This document shows, in pieces, positions 33,008 through 44,289 of a DNA stretch of 64,000 bases. The stretch is from Isoetes taiwanensis (Eukaryota; Streptophyta; Lycopodiopsida; Isoetales; Isoetaceae): contig JAJEKV010000011.1 of NCBI GenBank assembly GCA_021234155.1, positions 23,614,101 to 23,678,100 of the forward strand, written 5' to 3'. How positions within the stretch are numbered: the first letter of the stretch is position 1; every line of letters starts with the position of its first letter. The position numbers and the translations under genes were made by a program. The notes under the pieces were generated by a model, which saw only the letters and a list, made by a program, of their open reading frames with translations, did not search any database and had not been told where the DNA came from.

Positions 33008-33158
33008 CATAAAAGTCAAGATGGCGACATTTTGCCCTTCTTCAGTCAACATTTAAACCTATAATAGTTCTGTGCTCGATTGCCTGAAAACCAGGTGTTT
33101 TTATTGCCCGAAAAAAATGGTCGGGCAGGCTAAAATGTCGTCATCCTTGACTTTTATG
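33008..33158. mobile_element. MITE-like foldback with about 29-bp terminal inverted repeats
   Basis: Left arm CATAAAAGTCAAGATGGCGAC and onward (33,008-33,036). The right arm (33,128-33,158) reads, inverted, CATAAAAGTCAAGGATGACG and onward. It is present upstream of SRPBCC copies 1 and 3. Copy 2 and the fourth remnant have an uninterrupted sequence (GGGAATCGA...) at this point. Confidence 0.75.
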
Positions 33159-33252
33159 TAAAAGAAAAGGTCGCAGCTCGCTGTTTCACGGTGAAACAAC
33201 TCACCAGACTGTTTCACAGGGAAACAACTCGTTCTCGACCTTTTCTTATTAC
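33158..33252. repeat. Second foldback abutting the MITE
   Basis: Arms GTAAAAGAAAAGGTCG and CGACCTTTTCTTATTAC. The interior has a tandem pair of about 28 bp, each CTGTTTCAC(G/A)G(T/G)GAAACAACTC. It is joined directly to the preceding MITE and shares its presence and absence pattern. Confidence 0.7.
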
Positions 33253-33489
33253 GAAAATTTATGAAGGGAAGATGAATTCATATGAAGCTTTGTTTGTTGC
33301 TTCATATGTTGATAACATGGCGTGCAAGCCTAAAGCACATTTGATTATAAGTTGCTAGGGTTCCCATTGAAAATCCTTTCCAAACATGTGCTATACTTAA
33401 CGGATACAACAACATGAAACGGAGGAAATAAATCACTTATCTTCAATATGGGCGTGAGATAGTCTTACACTGGATTGGATTCAGTCCTC

Positions 33490-33600
33490 TGGGATCCCCA
33501 CATGGGATTCCCTCCTCCAGGATCCCACAGCCAACGGGATCCCCTCCTCCCAGATCCCGTCATTAACTGCGCTGTTAATGGGTGACTGCGCAGTTTAGGG
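33490..33600. promoter_or_regulatory. GGATCC-rich block with TAACTGCGCnGTTA palindrome (unit 1)
   Basis: Repeats of TCC(A)GGATCC(C) followed by a TAACTGCGC(T/A)GTTA near-palindrome, about 700-800 bp upstream of the SRPBCC start. Equivalents exist at 40,470-40,600, 42,160-42,260 and 47,360-47,470. A regulatory role is inferred only from retention in all four units. Confidence 0.35.
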
Positions 33601-33954
33601 CCAATTTTTAGCCCCATGGTTGATCTCTGATAGCAGCGGGCTTATTGCAATTCCTCCTTGCCTCCTACCTAATGCTTTTCTTCATCCCATTCCGACCATG
33701 CCTGAAGCTATCCCATCCAATTTGGTGGAGAATCAAGGGAGAAAAATGAACCTGCAAGAAAGCTCTGATTGAATTATAAGAAGAAGAAAGACCTATGCAA
33801 TTAAATTGAGAGAATTCCACTTCCTATTTTTTAATTTAGCGGACTTGTTTTGATGTAATTTCTTTGTACTCTCTATCGATTGGCAATAAAAATATGATTA
33901 TTGTATTCATAATATAGAAATATGATACATCATGTTCAGGTCTTCTTTACATCT

Positions 33955-34145
33955 AAGCTTTAGCTAGGGCAAGCAACACAAACATCAATCTTTTGGAGGA
34001 ACACGACAAGTCTATGTTTGAAGAGAAAGCTACCACACGCGGTTTAGGTTTTTACTTCCAAGCTCTAGCTAGGGCAAGCAACATAAACATCAATCTTTTG
34101 GAGGAACAAGACGAGTTTGTGTTTGAAGAAAAACCTACCACGAGA
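33955..34145. repeat. Tandem duplication, period about 105 bp
   Basis: AAGCTYTAGCTAGGGCAAGCAACA opens both units. The open frame across them repeats an ALARASN-NINLLEE-type block, but it lacks an ATG near its start. Also in copy B at 47,829-48,019. Confidence 0.75.
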
Positions 34146-34214
34146 TTCCAACACCCGCTTTCTACAACTAGGCCATGTTCATCGCTCCTTATATACCTTA
34201 GATATGAAAGATAA

Positions 34215-36182
34215 CACATATTATGCATATTCCTGAACGCAATATAGATAGATATATCTCTAGTGGTCATATATTCAGTTATGTTGAGGAAATATAGTTC
34301 TTGATACAAACATGCTTACATGAATATGATTAAAATAATATCTATTTCACATACTCAACAAGTGCATTAAAATAGAGGTACAAGGAGGAAAGTCATTCTA
34401 ATTTTAGTATATGAGGTTGCACATTTAAGACACACATTACATAAGATATCGAAACAACTATATAGAAGATTTATAAGTGTGAAACTTGAGCAATGACCTC
34501 CAATGTGGCATCATATAGCATAATGCAAAAAGAAGTGCAAACTTACATGCATCTTAATCGCTATTCGTAGTTTGTGGTCCTCTTTACATTGTAACAATAG
34601 TGCAATTTCTTCTATTGAGAATCCCCAGAAAATATATAAAAAAAGAGGAACACTTCGAACATCTTGAAGCTAATGGAATTTAATTATATTTGATGTAAAC
34701 ATTGCTCTTGCTCCTCCTCCTATATTCAATTACTAATTTTGTAATCGTTAAATGGCATATGAAAGCTTGTATATCTTAATGTGCAATCCAAATACTAGCA
34801 AGCAAATTAATAGAACTAGATTGTACCTAAATCTATGAGTGTAACCCATGCATGTGAGCCATAGCCATGACCAATATAATCTTAGGTAGCACCCACATTA
34901 GCATTTCAACTAGAGCCAACTGAAGCAAATTGAATCCAATAATCACATACTTTACTTGGTAAGGGAAGATATCTTGTACAAAAAACATGCAAGTAGCCAT
35001 GGGCATAATTCCATGAGCTATAAGTCACTGGCATCCCAGCTGGAGTTAGCTTAAGCAATATAAATTCATGGACACCATGAGAACAATTACATGAACCATA
35101 TATGAACCAACCATATGGAAATAATAATACTATCTAATGTAAGTTGAAGCCATGGACTTGACTTATCTTATAGATTCCATGGGCTCAAATTGTGAGCTTC
35201 ACATTATAGGGATGATGCCTCATGCATAGAGATGATTTGTTGACTCTAGAGGGATTGTATATCTAGGCATGTTTACATGAGTATAATGCAGTTTATGGTT
35301 AAAAAGGTAATTTTTAGAAGAATTTTGACTCATCGCATAAACACAGGTGCATCCTTTTACATAGAACCAACCTATGTAGATAGTAATATATAACAAGCAA
35401 GCTACTCAACAGCATGCAAATTTTAGAATGTCCATAGCTTAGACCATAATTTAAGTTTTAACAAGGGGATAGAAAATATAAGCAACATACAACATGGAGC
35501 TCAAGCCATATTTCAATTCCACGAACTATTATGAGCAGACACAACTTCATGAATTCAAGTTAACACCTTGGATGATACACTCATTATGCATTATTGACTT
35601 CTTAAGTCTCTAAACTTCATCTAAAGACTAGTTGACAGACTCAAGTCCATGAATTTTCACTAAAGTATAGATAAAACACGTTTATGAACTGAAAAGGCTA
35701 GATAACGGACTCAAGTCCGTGAATTATAGACGACAAATTTCAGATTAAAAGTTCCAGCATACTTCAGGATTGGATATAATGATGGTCAATGCTAGAATCA
35801 CGGACTCAAGTCTGTGATCTCTAGTGGGCCAACATACATCAATGCACATTATATGCCAGTGGAAGATTTAAAAACACAACCCATTATAGAATCAAGCCAT
35901 AGGTGAAGTTAGCGGGAGGAAATTTCCGTGCATTACAGGCCTAGATTAAAACTTGCAGTGTTTTTGCTGGGCAACATTTTTTGAATTTGTGGTCAATTAA
36001 ATGCCACGTGGCATGAAAATTTCTCCCCCAAATTTCTTGGTGGAAAAATGTGTCAGAGGAGGCAATTTCGCCTGCCTCAGACTTGACTCGCCCTAACAGG
36101 CTTGCTAGAAACAATCCAACTAGTAGTACAACCATATGCTTGGCCTAGCAAAAGGTTGCGGTTCAGGATTGCTTCGTGCAAA
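34215..36182. other. AT-rich, no gene recognised
   Basis: Intergenic part of duplication copy A. Three spaced copies of the palindromic string GGACTCAAGTCC or variants occur at about 35,634, 35,706 and 35,800. Confidence 0.5.
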
Positions 36183-36888
36183 TCAGTGTCTACTATCTAA
36201 TGCATTATTAATGGTGTGTTTTATAAGAATGGGCCGACAATATAAAGAGAGATTTCGTTGACAAAATTGAAGATAACCATAGAAGAACAATTTCGAATGA
36301 ATTTGAAATTGAAGAAATGTAATTTCGAAAGAATTTGGAAATTGAGGACACGTGAAAGAGAGAGAGAGAGAGAGGCCTTTGAAAGAAAACTGACCTCTTC
36401 GTTTCTTGTAAGACCGTGTCGGCGCTTCATTTCTGCCGCTTCCTGTTGCCGCTTCTTTTCTTGTAGCCAGGCTTGTTGCCACGTCGTTTCTTTTTTTTTT
36501 TTTTTTTTTTTGCAGCTTCATTGCCATTTCTTTTGGCCAGGTTATGATCTCTTGATCAAATACACGAGCATCTGACCTGCAGTTACATGAACAAGAACAA
36601 ACCATGTGCGTAGAAGAAATGTTGATCGATATAGATTGCCGCTTCGTGGGAACTCTCAACATCTCCGTCTTACCTGCCATGGTTTCTTTAGGTTTTGGGC
36701 TCATGACAAACTACCCTTATTGCTCTTCTTTTTGCCACTTCTTGCAAGGTCTGTTCTTCAACAAATTCATCATATTTTTCAACGCACCATTGATCCTGGA
36801 CTGATGTGTAGTTCTCACGAAAATTGATAGCATCTCTGGGATGCAAGAGCCATCTGATCGAATTACAAATCTTAAGTATGTATATCAC
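36183..36888 (-). pseudogene. Unidentified coding-like segment, copy A
   Basis: The minus strand at 36,183-36,704 reads MSPKPKETMAGKTEMLRVPT and onward to a Lys-rich run. An overlapping frame upstream (36,688-36,888) has DQWCVEKYDEFVEEQTLQEV and onward, which looks coding. In copy B (50,740-51,439) a shorter A tract leaves a longer sensible frame (AVETTWQQAWLQEKKRQQEA). In copy A the expanded tract at 36,490-36,511 shifts it. No domain was recognised. It may be a decayed gene or retroposed fragment. Confidence 0.3.
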
Positions 36889-37673
36889 AATCCTAGTTTT
36901 TCTTTTCTTACTTGCCTTATAAGACTTGTCCTGTCTGTGGAATGACCGATTCTTGAAAATTTGAAGGTTCTTGAAAATATGAAGTTTGTTCTTGTTATCT
37001 ATAAATAGAATGTACCTCTTCTAAGAATCAAGCTTTGAACTTACAAGACATTCTTGGAACTTCAACATTTTAGATATATCAACGCAGATGAATTGGCTTA
37101 TTTTTTTCTTTGCTCCTTTGTTTCCCTCTGATTCAATTTCATGGGAACCCTTTGCTTTCTTGTATTTTGTGTTATGCACCAGTCTTTTTTCTTTGCCTTC
37201 CGTGTTTGAGAATAGTAGAAAAGGACCAAGAAGAAGAGCCCGCGCAAAATGCTTATTTGATTTTTTATATGCACTTAAATTCACGAACTCAAGTCCAAGT
37301 CATTTCAAGGGGAATAAATTCCAATGGGGACTACGATGAATCATTTTATCTCTTTTTTTGTCCCAATTCCTTGATGCAACCATTTGTGACATCGGGCTCA
37401 CTACAAGGCATAAGAGAAACGAAGTTAAAATGGCTTCTTCTTGTGCTTTTATGTTGTTCTCTATAACGAACATTTTATTTGCTTTGAATTTTGTTTTTCA
37501 AACATATTCAAACATATTTTGCATTGACTAATATGATGTTAGCATTTATTCTCCCAACATGACATGTTAGCTGTTTTAAGTTATAATTCAATGCTTTTTA
37601 GATGTGTGGCAGGTCACGGGTTGAGAAAAAATGGAGTGCTTTTTCCATTTGGTTACAATGGAAGACCAACAAG

Positions 37674-39267
37674 TTTTTTTTTTTTTTTTTTTTTTTTTGG
37701 AAAGATCAAGTTAACTAATATTAATACAGAGAAAGTACAAGAGAGCGATGCTAAGGTACTCCTGCCCACATTGGAGCGAGAACCCACACGGCATGTATAC
37801 CTACATACGACTCATGACACAAGGCTGCCAATACTATCTACAATGAGGAGGGTCCTTTCCCAGACTGTTGCCTTGAACTGCTCTTTCCGAGGGGACGCCA
37901 GGTAAGAGAGATATAATTTGTACCTCAACTGTGGGATCAAAACCCCAGGCTGCATCTCCTCATTCTTGAACACCTTCATGCATCGTCGCTTCCAAATGAG
38001 CCACAGCAACCAGGTTTTACACAAATGGAAGGCCAGACTCTAAAGCTGGGACCACCCGCTAGGGTACATCCCCAACAAAACCTCTTGACTGCGGAGCGAA
38101 ATGTGATGCCATGCCGGTTGGATGTCAAAGCAAAGAAACATACAATGCTCCAGGGTCTCTATAGAGGCACCACACATTAGGCACAGGTCGCTAATCAGCG
38201 GATTGATCCTGTGAACCCACGTGTTCACCCTCAGGGAACGGTGCACTATCTGCCATAGCAACACCCGAATCTTGGGGGGCGAGATTGGGTTCCACACCCA
38301 TCTCCAGATGTTGCCCCAGTCATGTCTCGGCACCTGGAGACTCCAGTCGTCCGACGGAGGCAGCTCATCCTGAATTGCCAGAAGCTCATAACAGGACTTT
38401 ACAAAATTTGAGGGATCAAGTTTTGAGTGACACCTCCACACTCGTCCTGATGCCTGCGAGGAGTTCAGTGGCAGAGCATTAGCCACCCGCACCCAGATAG
38501 CGCAATCCCGTTCCTAAAGTCGAAACCTGCGGCGAAAAGCCTGCCAGGGTGCCAGCTGCCCGTCGACATACCACTCCCCCACCGTCAAGACCCCCTGTTG
38601 CATCCATCTGCGTTGAACTGGGGGATCGACGGATGCTGCGAGCACCAAAGGTGATGCATCTGGTTCGAGCGGGATCCACCATGGCGATGCCTCTAACTGA
38701 ATACAACCAGCAGCGTCAATCGCGAACAGTGGGCGGACCTGCTCCCAGGCTCGCTGAAGCCCCTTCAGAAAAGGAGAGGCATGGGCATACGACCTGATAT
38801 CAGCAAATAACACCTAGGGAGCTGCGCAGGCACGGCTTGTGAAAAGCTACCGAATGAGACAGCGACTGGTGAAGCAAGACCATGCCCGGGGAGTTGAGCG
38901 CATTCTCAAGAATCGCAAAGACGAACTTGGACAAAAGGACCTTGCTATGGAGCGAGAGGTCCAAAAAGCCGAGTCTGCCCGCAGCTTTGGGGCACACGCA
39001 TTTCCACCAGGCCACCTTGACGAAGTTACGAACCATCGAGGAGATTTCCTGAACCTTGCTTTCTGGCGCCAAAATGATAGATGCCATATAAATATGCGTA
39101 AAGCATAAAACGAACCATGCACCGTGACCACGCCCGACCATGGAAAGTCCCCCTTCCACCAATTAAGGTGCCGACACAGTCCCACCAGAATGTCCTCCCA
39201 CACACGTGCCGCCGAAATGTCGATGCCAAATGGTATACCCAACAGCCTAGACATGTGCCCTGAGACT
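37674..39267 (-). mobile_element. 5'-truncated L1 LINE, antisense, copy A
   Basis: A poly(T) run at 37,674-37,698 is the element's poly(A) tail. Upstream in element sense: LLWLIWKRRCMKVFKNEE (37,812-38,024), the zf-RVT block VWNPISPPKIRVLLWQIVHR with CLMCGASIETLEHCMFLC (38,040-38,492), and RT C-terminal fragments (38,514-39,329). Several frameshifts. The element is cut off at 39,267 by the duplication breakpoint. Confidence 0.85.
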
Positions 39268-39312
39268 GCGTTCACCATTAAATATTGATAAATATTGATA
39301 TTAAATACTGTG
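39268..39312. other. AT-rich filler at duplication junction
   Basis: About 45 bases with repeated ATAAATATTGAT lie between the truncated L1 and the left flank of SRPBCC unit 2. They match neither parent sequence. Confidence 0.5.
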
Positions 39313-39454
39313 TGCCAATGGCAAGTCATTGGACAGAATTGATTTCACAAAAGCATGACATTAAATATTCAACCAAATTTGGCAGATTTGTTTGAACAAC
39401 TGTTATACTTGGGGGATCTGGTTTACCATAAATCACATATCGAAAACATGGAAC

Positions 39455-40009
39455 TTACACAGAATGCAGTTTTCGGTTCTTTAATTTAGCCATTATGGTA
39501 TGAGCTAGTATCCACATATCGGCATTGAAGATGGCATTGGGGTGCGTAGTAGTAATAGAAGCAGCCTTTTCCAGGTTATGGATGCCCCACTTAAGATAAG
39601 CAGACTGGGTTTCTGCAGAGCGAGAGCTAGAAGGGCTCATTCTGAAAGACCAGGAAACAAGAGTAGAATGAGGCTGATGGGTTGGAAAAAGCTTGAGAGT
39701 GGCGACGTAGTCATTAAGTCCAATATTTCCATCTTCTACTCTGTAAGCAAGAGTATGAGAAGCAGGATCTAGAAGGAGCAGCCTCTCACAAGCCCAAGTA
39801 ACAGAGCCATCGCGGCCCGGAAAGGCAACAGGGCGCCTCATAATGCCCATTTTTCCATCGTCTATGGCCTCACAAGATTGAACTGTTGGAACCCATTTGT
39901 TGAGTCCGCAGAAATCAGAGACTATTTCCCAAACCTTGGCAAGAGGCGCATGAACTATCTCTTCCACTTCTTCCTCCACAAATTTTTTTTCTTCGATCTT
40001 CCCTTCCAT
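39455..40009 (-). CDS. SRPBCC (Bet v 1-like) protein, lachrymatory-factor-synthase-like, copy 2
   Basis: 184 aa when started at the ATG at 40,009 (MEGKIEEKKF), which aligns with the starts of copies 1 and 3. An upstream in-frame ATG at 40,114 would add 35 residues without family similarity and is rejected. The core motifs are intact: GLNKWVPT, TWACERL and YRVEDGNIGLNDYVATLKL. Differences include PGRDG for PSRDG, HPNA for HPNV, and ITTTH with one more Thr than copy 1. Downstream sequence (39,313-39,454) is nearly identical to that of copy 1. The upstream region lacks the two foldbacks. Predicted cytosolic small-ligand-binding protein; ligand unknown. Confidence 0.85.
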   Translation of the reverse strand: MEGKIEEKKFVEEEVEEIVHAPLAKVWEIVSDFCGLNKWVPTVQSCEAIDDGKMGIMRRPVAFPGRDGSVTWACERLLLLDPASHTLAYRVEDGNIGLNDYVATLKLFPTHQPHSTLVSWSFRMSPSSSRSAETQSAYLKWGIHNLEKAASITTTHPNAIFNADMWILAHTIMAKLKNRKLHSV

Positions 40010-40469
40010 GTCAGGATTGATGCTACTAGAATAGAATTGATGCTGCCTTGCTTTAGAATTCCTTTTATTAACCACGAAAAGCACGGAAACGTGCCCTGCC
40101 ATAGAAAGCACCACATTTTTTACGCTTCCACACGTTTGTATCGTTTACCAACACTCAGTCAACACAAACACACTTTGATTCATTACTCCTAAATCGGGCA
40201 CCCCAATGGCTTTGGGAATCGATCGACAATATATGAAGGGACGATGAATTCATATGAAGCTTTTGTGGACTTTTTTGCTTCATATTTTGATAAGATGGCG
40301 TGCAAGTGAAAGCCTAGCCTAAAGCACATTTGACTATAGGTTGCTAGGGTTCCCATTGAAAATCCTTTCCAAACATGTGCTATACTTACTTAACGGATAT
40401 AACAACATGAAACGGAGGAAATAAATGACTTATCTTCAATATGGGCGTGAGATGATCTTAACCCTGGAT

Positions 40470-40600
40470 TGGATTCAGTCCTCCAGGATCCCCACATGGG
40501 ATTCCTCCTCCAGGATCCCGCAGTCAACGGGATCCCCTCCTCCAGGATCCCGTCATTAACTGCGCAGTTAATGGGTGATTGCACAGTTTGGGGCCAATTT
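40470..40600. promoter_or_regulatory. GGATCC-rich block with perfect TAACTGCGCAGTTA palindrome (unit 2)
   Basis: Three TCCAGGATCCC motifs precede the 14-bp perfect palindrome TAACTGCGCAGTTA at 40,557-40,570. Equivalent blocks occur in the other three units. Confidence 0.35.
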
Positions 40601-40699
40601 TTGGCCCCATGGTTGATCTCTGATAGCGCCATGCTCACTGCGATTCCTCCGTGCCTCTTACCTAATGTTCTTCTCCATTCCCATTCCGACCATGCCTGA

Positions 40700-41165
40700 A
40701 GTTATCCCATCCGATTTGGTGGAGAATCGAGGGCAAAAATGAAGTACAAGAAAGCTCTGATTTTCCTTATAAGGGGCGACATTTTTGCGCAGTAGCTACA
40801 CAGTAAGGGGGGATTCCGTCTTCCAGGATCATACGTCCGAGGGATCCCGTCCTCTGGCATCACACCTCCGGGATCCCCCAATCTAGGGTAAAATCATCCT
40901 ACGCCCTTCAATATGGCTTACTCACTTTGGCAAAATTATAACGTTCTTTGAAAAAAATCGAGTATACAATGCTATCACAATGATTATTTGTTTCAAGGAA
41001 GCAAATGCTTAATAAAGAACCTGCTTCTAGCCAATAGTTGGAATTTAATGCAAACAAATTGACATCTAAACGACTAGTTAGTATAAACAAATGTGTGTTA
41101 CTAATGTTGAAGATTTAATGACTTTTTCAAGAGTATTTTAAATTCTTCAGTCAAAACAATAAGGT
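40700..41165. repeat. Distal upstream flank shared by units 2 and 3
   Basis: The stretch from TTGCGCAGTAGCTA to TTCAGTCAAAACAA (about 40,780-41,165) matches 42,451-42,830 and is not found in units 1 and 4. Units 2 and 3 therefore form one sub-lineage of the array. Confidence 0.75.
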
Positions 41166-41400
41166 TGCAAAATTATCACGATACTAAGATTTGGGCAATG
41201 GTGGGCCGAAGAAAGGGGGTTTCTGTGTTTGTTGTGGATTTTTTCTAAGGTCCAAAATTAGACTTTTCTTATGTGCACATGCATTTCTATACCTGGTCTG
41301 CAGCTTGGCTGGAGTTCTTTTGGACACATGCAGCAGCTGATGCTTGGTATTTGCGAGGGCATGGCTTATGTTCCAAAGAAATATGTGGGGGGAAAAAGAC

Positions 41401-42830
41401 CGTCCTCTGTTTCGACCCTCCCTTCCATGTTTGGATTGATGCTACTAGATGGAATCCTCTCTGTTTCAATGTTGCCTTCCTTTAGAATTCCCTTTATTAA
41501 CCACGAAAAGCACGGAAACGTGGCCTGCCATATAAAACTTTAAACTTTGTCTTAATGCGCACCACATTCTTTGTGCTTCCGCACGTTTGTATAGTTTTAT
41601 CAACACTTCGTCAAAACAAATACACTTTGATGCATCCATTAATCTTATTTATTTCACTACTCCTAAACACGGTTCGAAAAAGTGGGGGTTAGGCCTTTAA
41701 AATTCTGGTTGGAGTTCAAAATTTCTAGTTTAGATTTTTGGATGCCCGCAAAATTTCAGTACAAAATAACATAGTTTAGTGTAAAATCTGGTATATCCAA
41801 GTCTTGTTCTATATTAAATTCGGTACGTATTATCTGTAGGCGGCAAATTGTCTGGTAAGGCTTAGAAAGTTTTTCGAACCCTGCTCCTAAATCGGGCATC
41901 CCAATGGCTTTGGGAATCGAAAATATATGAAGGGAAGATGAATTCACATGAAGCTTTTGTGGACCTTTGTTGCTTCTTATGTTGATAAGATGGCGTGCAA
42001 GTAAAGCCTAGCCTAAAGCACATTTGATTATAAGTTGCTAGGGTTCCCATTGAAAATTCTTTCCAAACATGTGTTATACTTAACGAATACAACAACATGA
42101 AACGGAGGAAATAAATCACTTATCTTTAACATGGGCGTGAGATAATCTTACCCTGGATTGGATTCAGTCCTCCAGGATCCCCACATGGGATTCCCTCCTC
42201 CAGGATCCCGTAGTCAAAAGGATCGCGCAGTTAATGGGTGACTACGTAGTTTAGGGCCAATTTTTGGCCCCATGGTTGATCTCTGATAGCAGTGGCGCTC
42301 ACTGCGATTCTTCCTTGCCTCCTACCTAATGCTTTTCTCCATCCCATTTCGACCATGCCTGAGGTTATCCCATCCGATTTGGTGGAGAATCGAGGGAGAA
42401 AAATGAATTGCAAGACATCTTTGATTTTCTTATAACTAGGGGCGACAATTTTGCGCAGTAGCTATGCAGTAAGGGGGGATTTCGTCCTCCGGGATCACAC
42501 GTTCGAGGGACCCCGTCCTCCAGCACACATCTCTGGGATCCCCCAATCTAAGGTAAAATGATCCTACGCCTTCAATATGGCTTACTCACTTTGGCAAAAT
42601 CATAACGTTCTTTGAAAGAAATCGAGTATACAATGCTATCACAATGATTATTTGTTTCAAGGAAGCAAATGCTTAATAAAGAACATGCTTCTAGCCACTA
42701 ATTGGAATTTAATGCAAATAAATTGGCATCTAAACAACCAGTTAGCATAAACAAAGGTGTGTTACTAATGTTGGAGATTTAACGACTTTTCAAGAGTATT
42801 TTAAATTCTTCAGTCAAAACAAGGAAGATA
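41401..42830 (-). pseudogene. Fourth SRPBCC unit: upstream region with only the first codons
   Basis: Minus-strand CATGGAAGGGAGGGTCGAA at 41,407-41,425 equals the start of copies 1 and 3 (MEGRVE). It is followed upstream by the conserved leader (TTAGAATTCCCTT...CACGAAAAGCACGGAAACGT on the plus strand) and the GGATCC block at 42,160-42,260. The rest of the coding region is absent: similarity stops at about 41,401. It is a decapitated tandem copy. A 250-bp insertion of unrelated sequence (about 41,640-41,880) also splits its leader. Confidence 0.75.
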
Positions 42831-43872
42831 GTTAATATTTAGTAAAGACTAGGTGGACTTAATGAACCCCAATTTACAAGTAATTTCGACATAAACAAAA
42901 ATCTAGCAAAATGTTTGTAAAATTCATTTTAAACAAAGGTCTAGCAATAGGTGATGTTTGTAAAACCTTGTTTATACTCTAGCAAGAATGATGGATGATA
43001 CACAATAGTGGTAGAAATGATGCACTATCGGTAGAAAATAAAGGCGTAAGAGCGAGGGGTCCCACAACTGGCAATAACGAGTCCTTCAGAATGGTAGAAT
43101 GGCAAACTAATTTTGTTTCTGCTACAACATAGAACATTTGTTCCACCCTTTTGAGTGCATTACAAATCAAACTTTTATTTGATGTTTACTGTTTCTACAA
43201 CAAAATGATAGCCACGACTTCCATTAGTGAACAAAAAAAGATTAGCTTCTATTTAATTGATTCATATTGCATCATCATACAAATCATCTAAGGGGATCTA
43301 GCATGAAGTGATAGAGGCACTCGATAATAAATCACTACTCTTATCCAAAAGAATATTCTTGATAGAATTATGGTGTGGCCAATCAGAAGATGATCTTGGA
43401 CACTCTATCTGATGTGGTTCCATACTTGTGAGGTTGGGCTCGCTACTTGGAATGAGTACATTTAGTTCCAAACTTGTGAGCTTGGACTGTATTGAGTCTA
43501 CTGGCCATTTGTGACCAAAATTTCTGTATGAGTAATAATTTACAACAAAGATCTTAGCAAGGATGTTGGAAATCAAAGAGTGTATCCCATTAGGTGCAGA
43601 CAAATAAAAAAGTCAAACTAAATTTGAATTAAACTTGAGTTGTTCACTACGAGTATCTGCATTAGGGAATGCAAGCAGTTGATCCTATTGGTCAGCCCAG
43701 CAAAATCGATAGTTGATTCCAAAGTGGAAGTCAAGCGCAAAGTCAGAGTTCAACTCCAAATGTGAAAGTCAATTATAAAGTGAAACTAAAACACAAACGT
43801 AAAGTCCAATGAAGTCATTTTCATCCGTAGGGTCATAACAAATGGACAATATTTATTATGGAATGTACACAC
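42831..43872. other. No gene recognised
   Basis: AT-rich intergenic sequence without supported features. Confidence 0.5.
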
Positions 43873-44109
43873 GTCCCGGTGGATTCACCTTTGATCAGCG
43901 TATAACCCATGAGAGTCAACGGAGGGGGGGTTTTTTGGACCATTTGCATACGTATACTTAGGGGTTAGAGGTGTTTTTATGCACTGATTTAGTGCAAAAT
44001 TTATACACAGAGGGGTCAAATTGCCGTTCGAAAATGCATATACAAGGGGGGTTTTTTGCTTTGAACGCAGATGCCATATCCCCTTATGTATAAGTGAATC
44101 CCCCGGGAC
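43873..44109. mobile_element. MITE-like element with 16-bp terminal inverted repeats
   Basis: GTCCCGGTGGATTCAC (43,873-43,888) and GTGAATCCCCCGGGAC (44,094-44,109) are inverted repeats matching at 15 of 16 positions, 237 bp overall. Flanking ACAC on both sides may be a 4-bp target duplication, though it lies in an AC-rich context. Confidence 0.65.
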
Positions 44110-44111
44110 AC

Positions 44112-44285
44112 ACATGGTGTGTGGAATATGTAATTAATATAGTTTGTAGCTAATCTTGAACCTGTTATCTCAAGGCTATGGATTTTAAAGTACCCATTAT
44201 TAAATTGATGTTGCTCACACTCGCACCCCTGACCTCGGGTGTGGCAAATGTAAGATCTTGCCGCTAGATCATACCCAGAAGGGCA
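44112..44285 (-). mobile_element. Possible tRNA-derived SINE remnant
   Basis: Minus strand GATCTAGCGGCAAGATCTTA resembles a tRNA box A, and CCGAGGTCAGGGGTGCGAGT a box B. The spacing and the GAGGTCAGGGG context are typical of plant SINEs. The 3' part has no clear tail. The 143-codon ORF at 44,016-44,447 runs through this and is not called. Confidence 0.35.
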
Positions 44286-44289
44286 TGGT

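Larger units (their letters stand above)
32811..39267. repeat. Segmental duplication, copy A
   Basis: The stretch from SRPBCC copy 1 through its upstream flank to 39,267 reappears at 46,659-53,819, the upstream flank of copy 3, with identity estimated by eye at about 98-99%. Offsets between matching points are 13,874 before and about 14,557 after the L1 insertion of copy B. Copy A ends inside an antisense L1 that continues for about 230 more bases in copy B. Confidence 0.9.

Noticed and set aside
33993-34214. ORF with repeated NINLLEE blocks
   Set aside because: It has no proper ATG at its start and is explained by a 105-bp tandem DNA duplication; no homologue recognised.
36353-36374. (GA)n run, possible CRISPR or regulatory repeat
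   Set aside because: A simple microsatellite that varies in length between duplication copies; nothing resembling a CRISPR array occurs in this eukaryotic sequence.
39455-40114. 219-aa version of SRPBCC copy 2
   Set aside because: The extra 35 N-terminal residues lie in the leader shared with the other copies, where they are not open or conserved; the ATG at 40,009 matches the paralogues.
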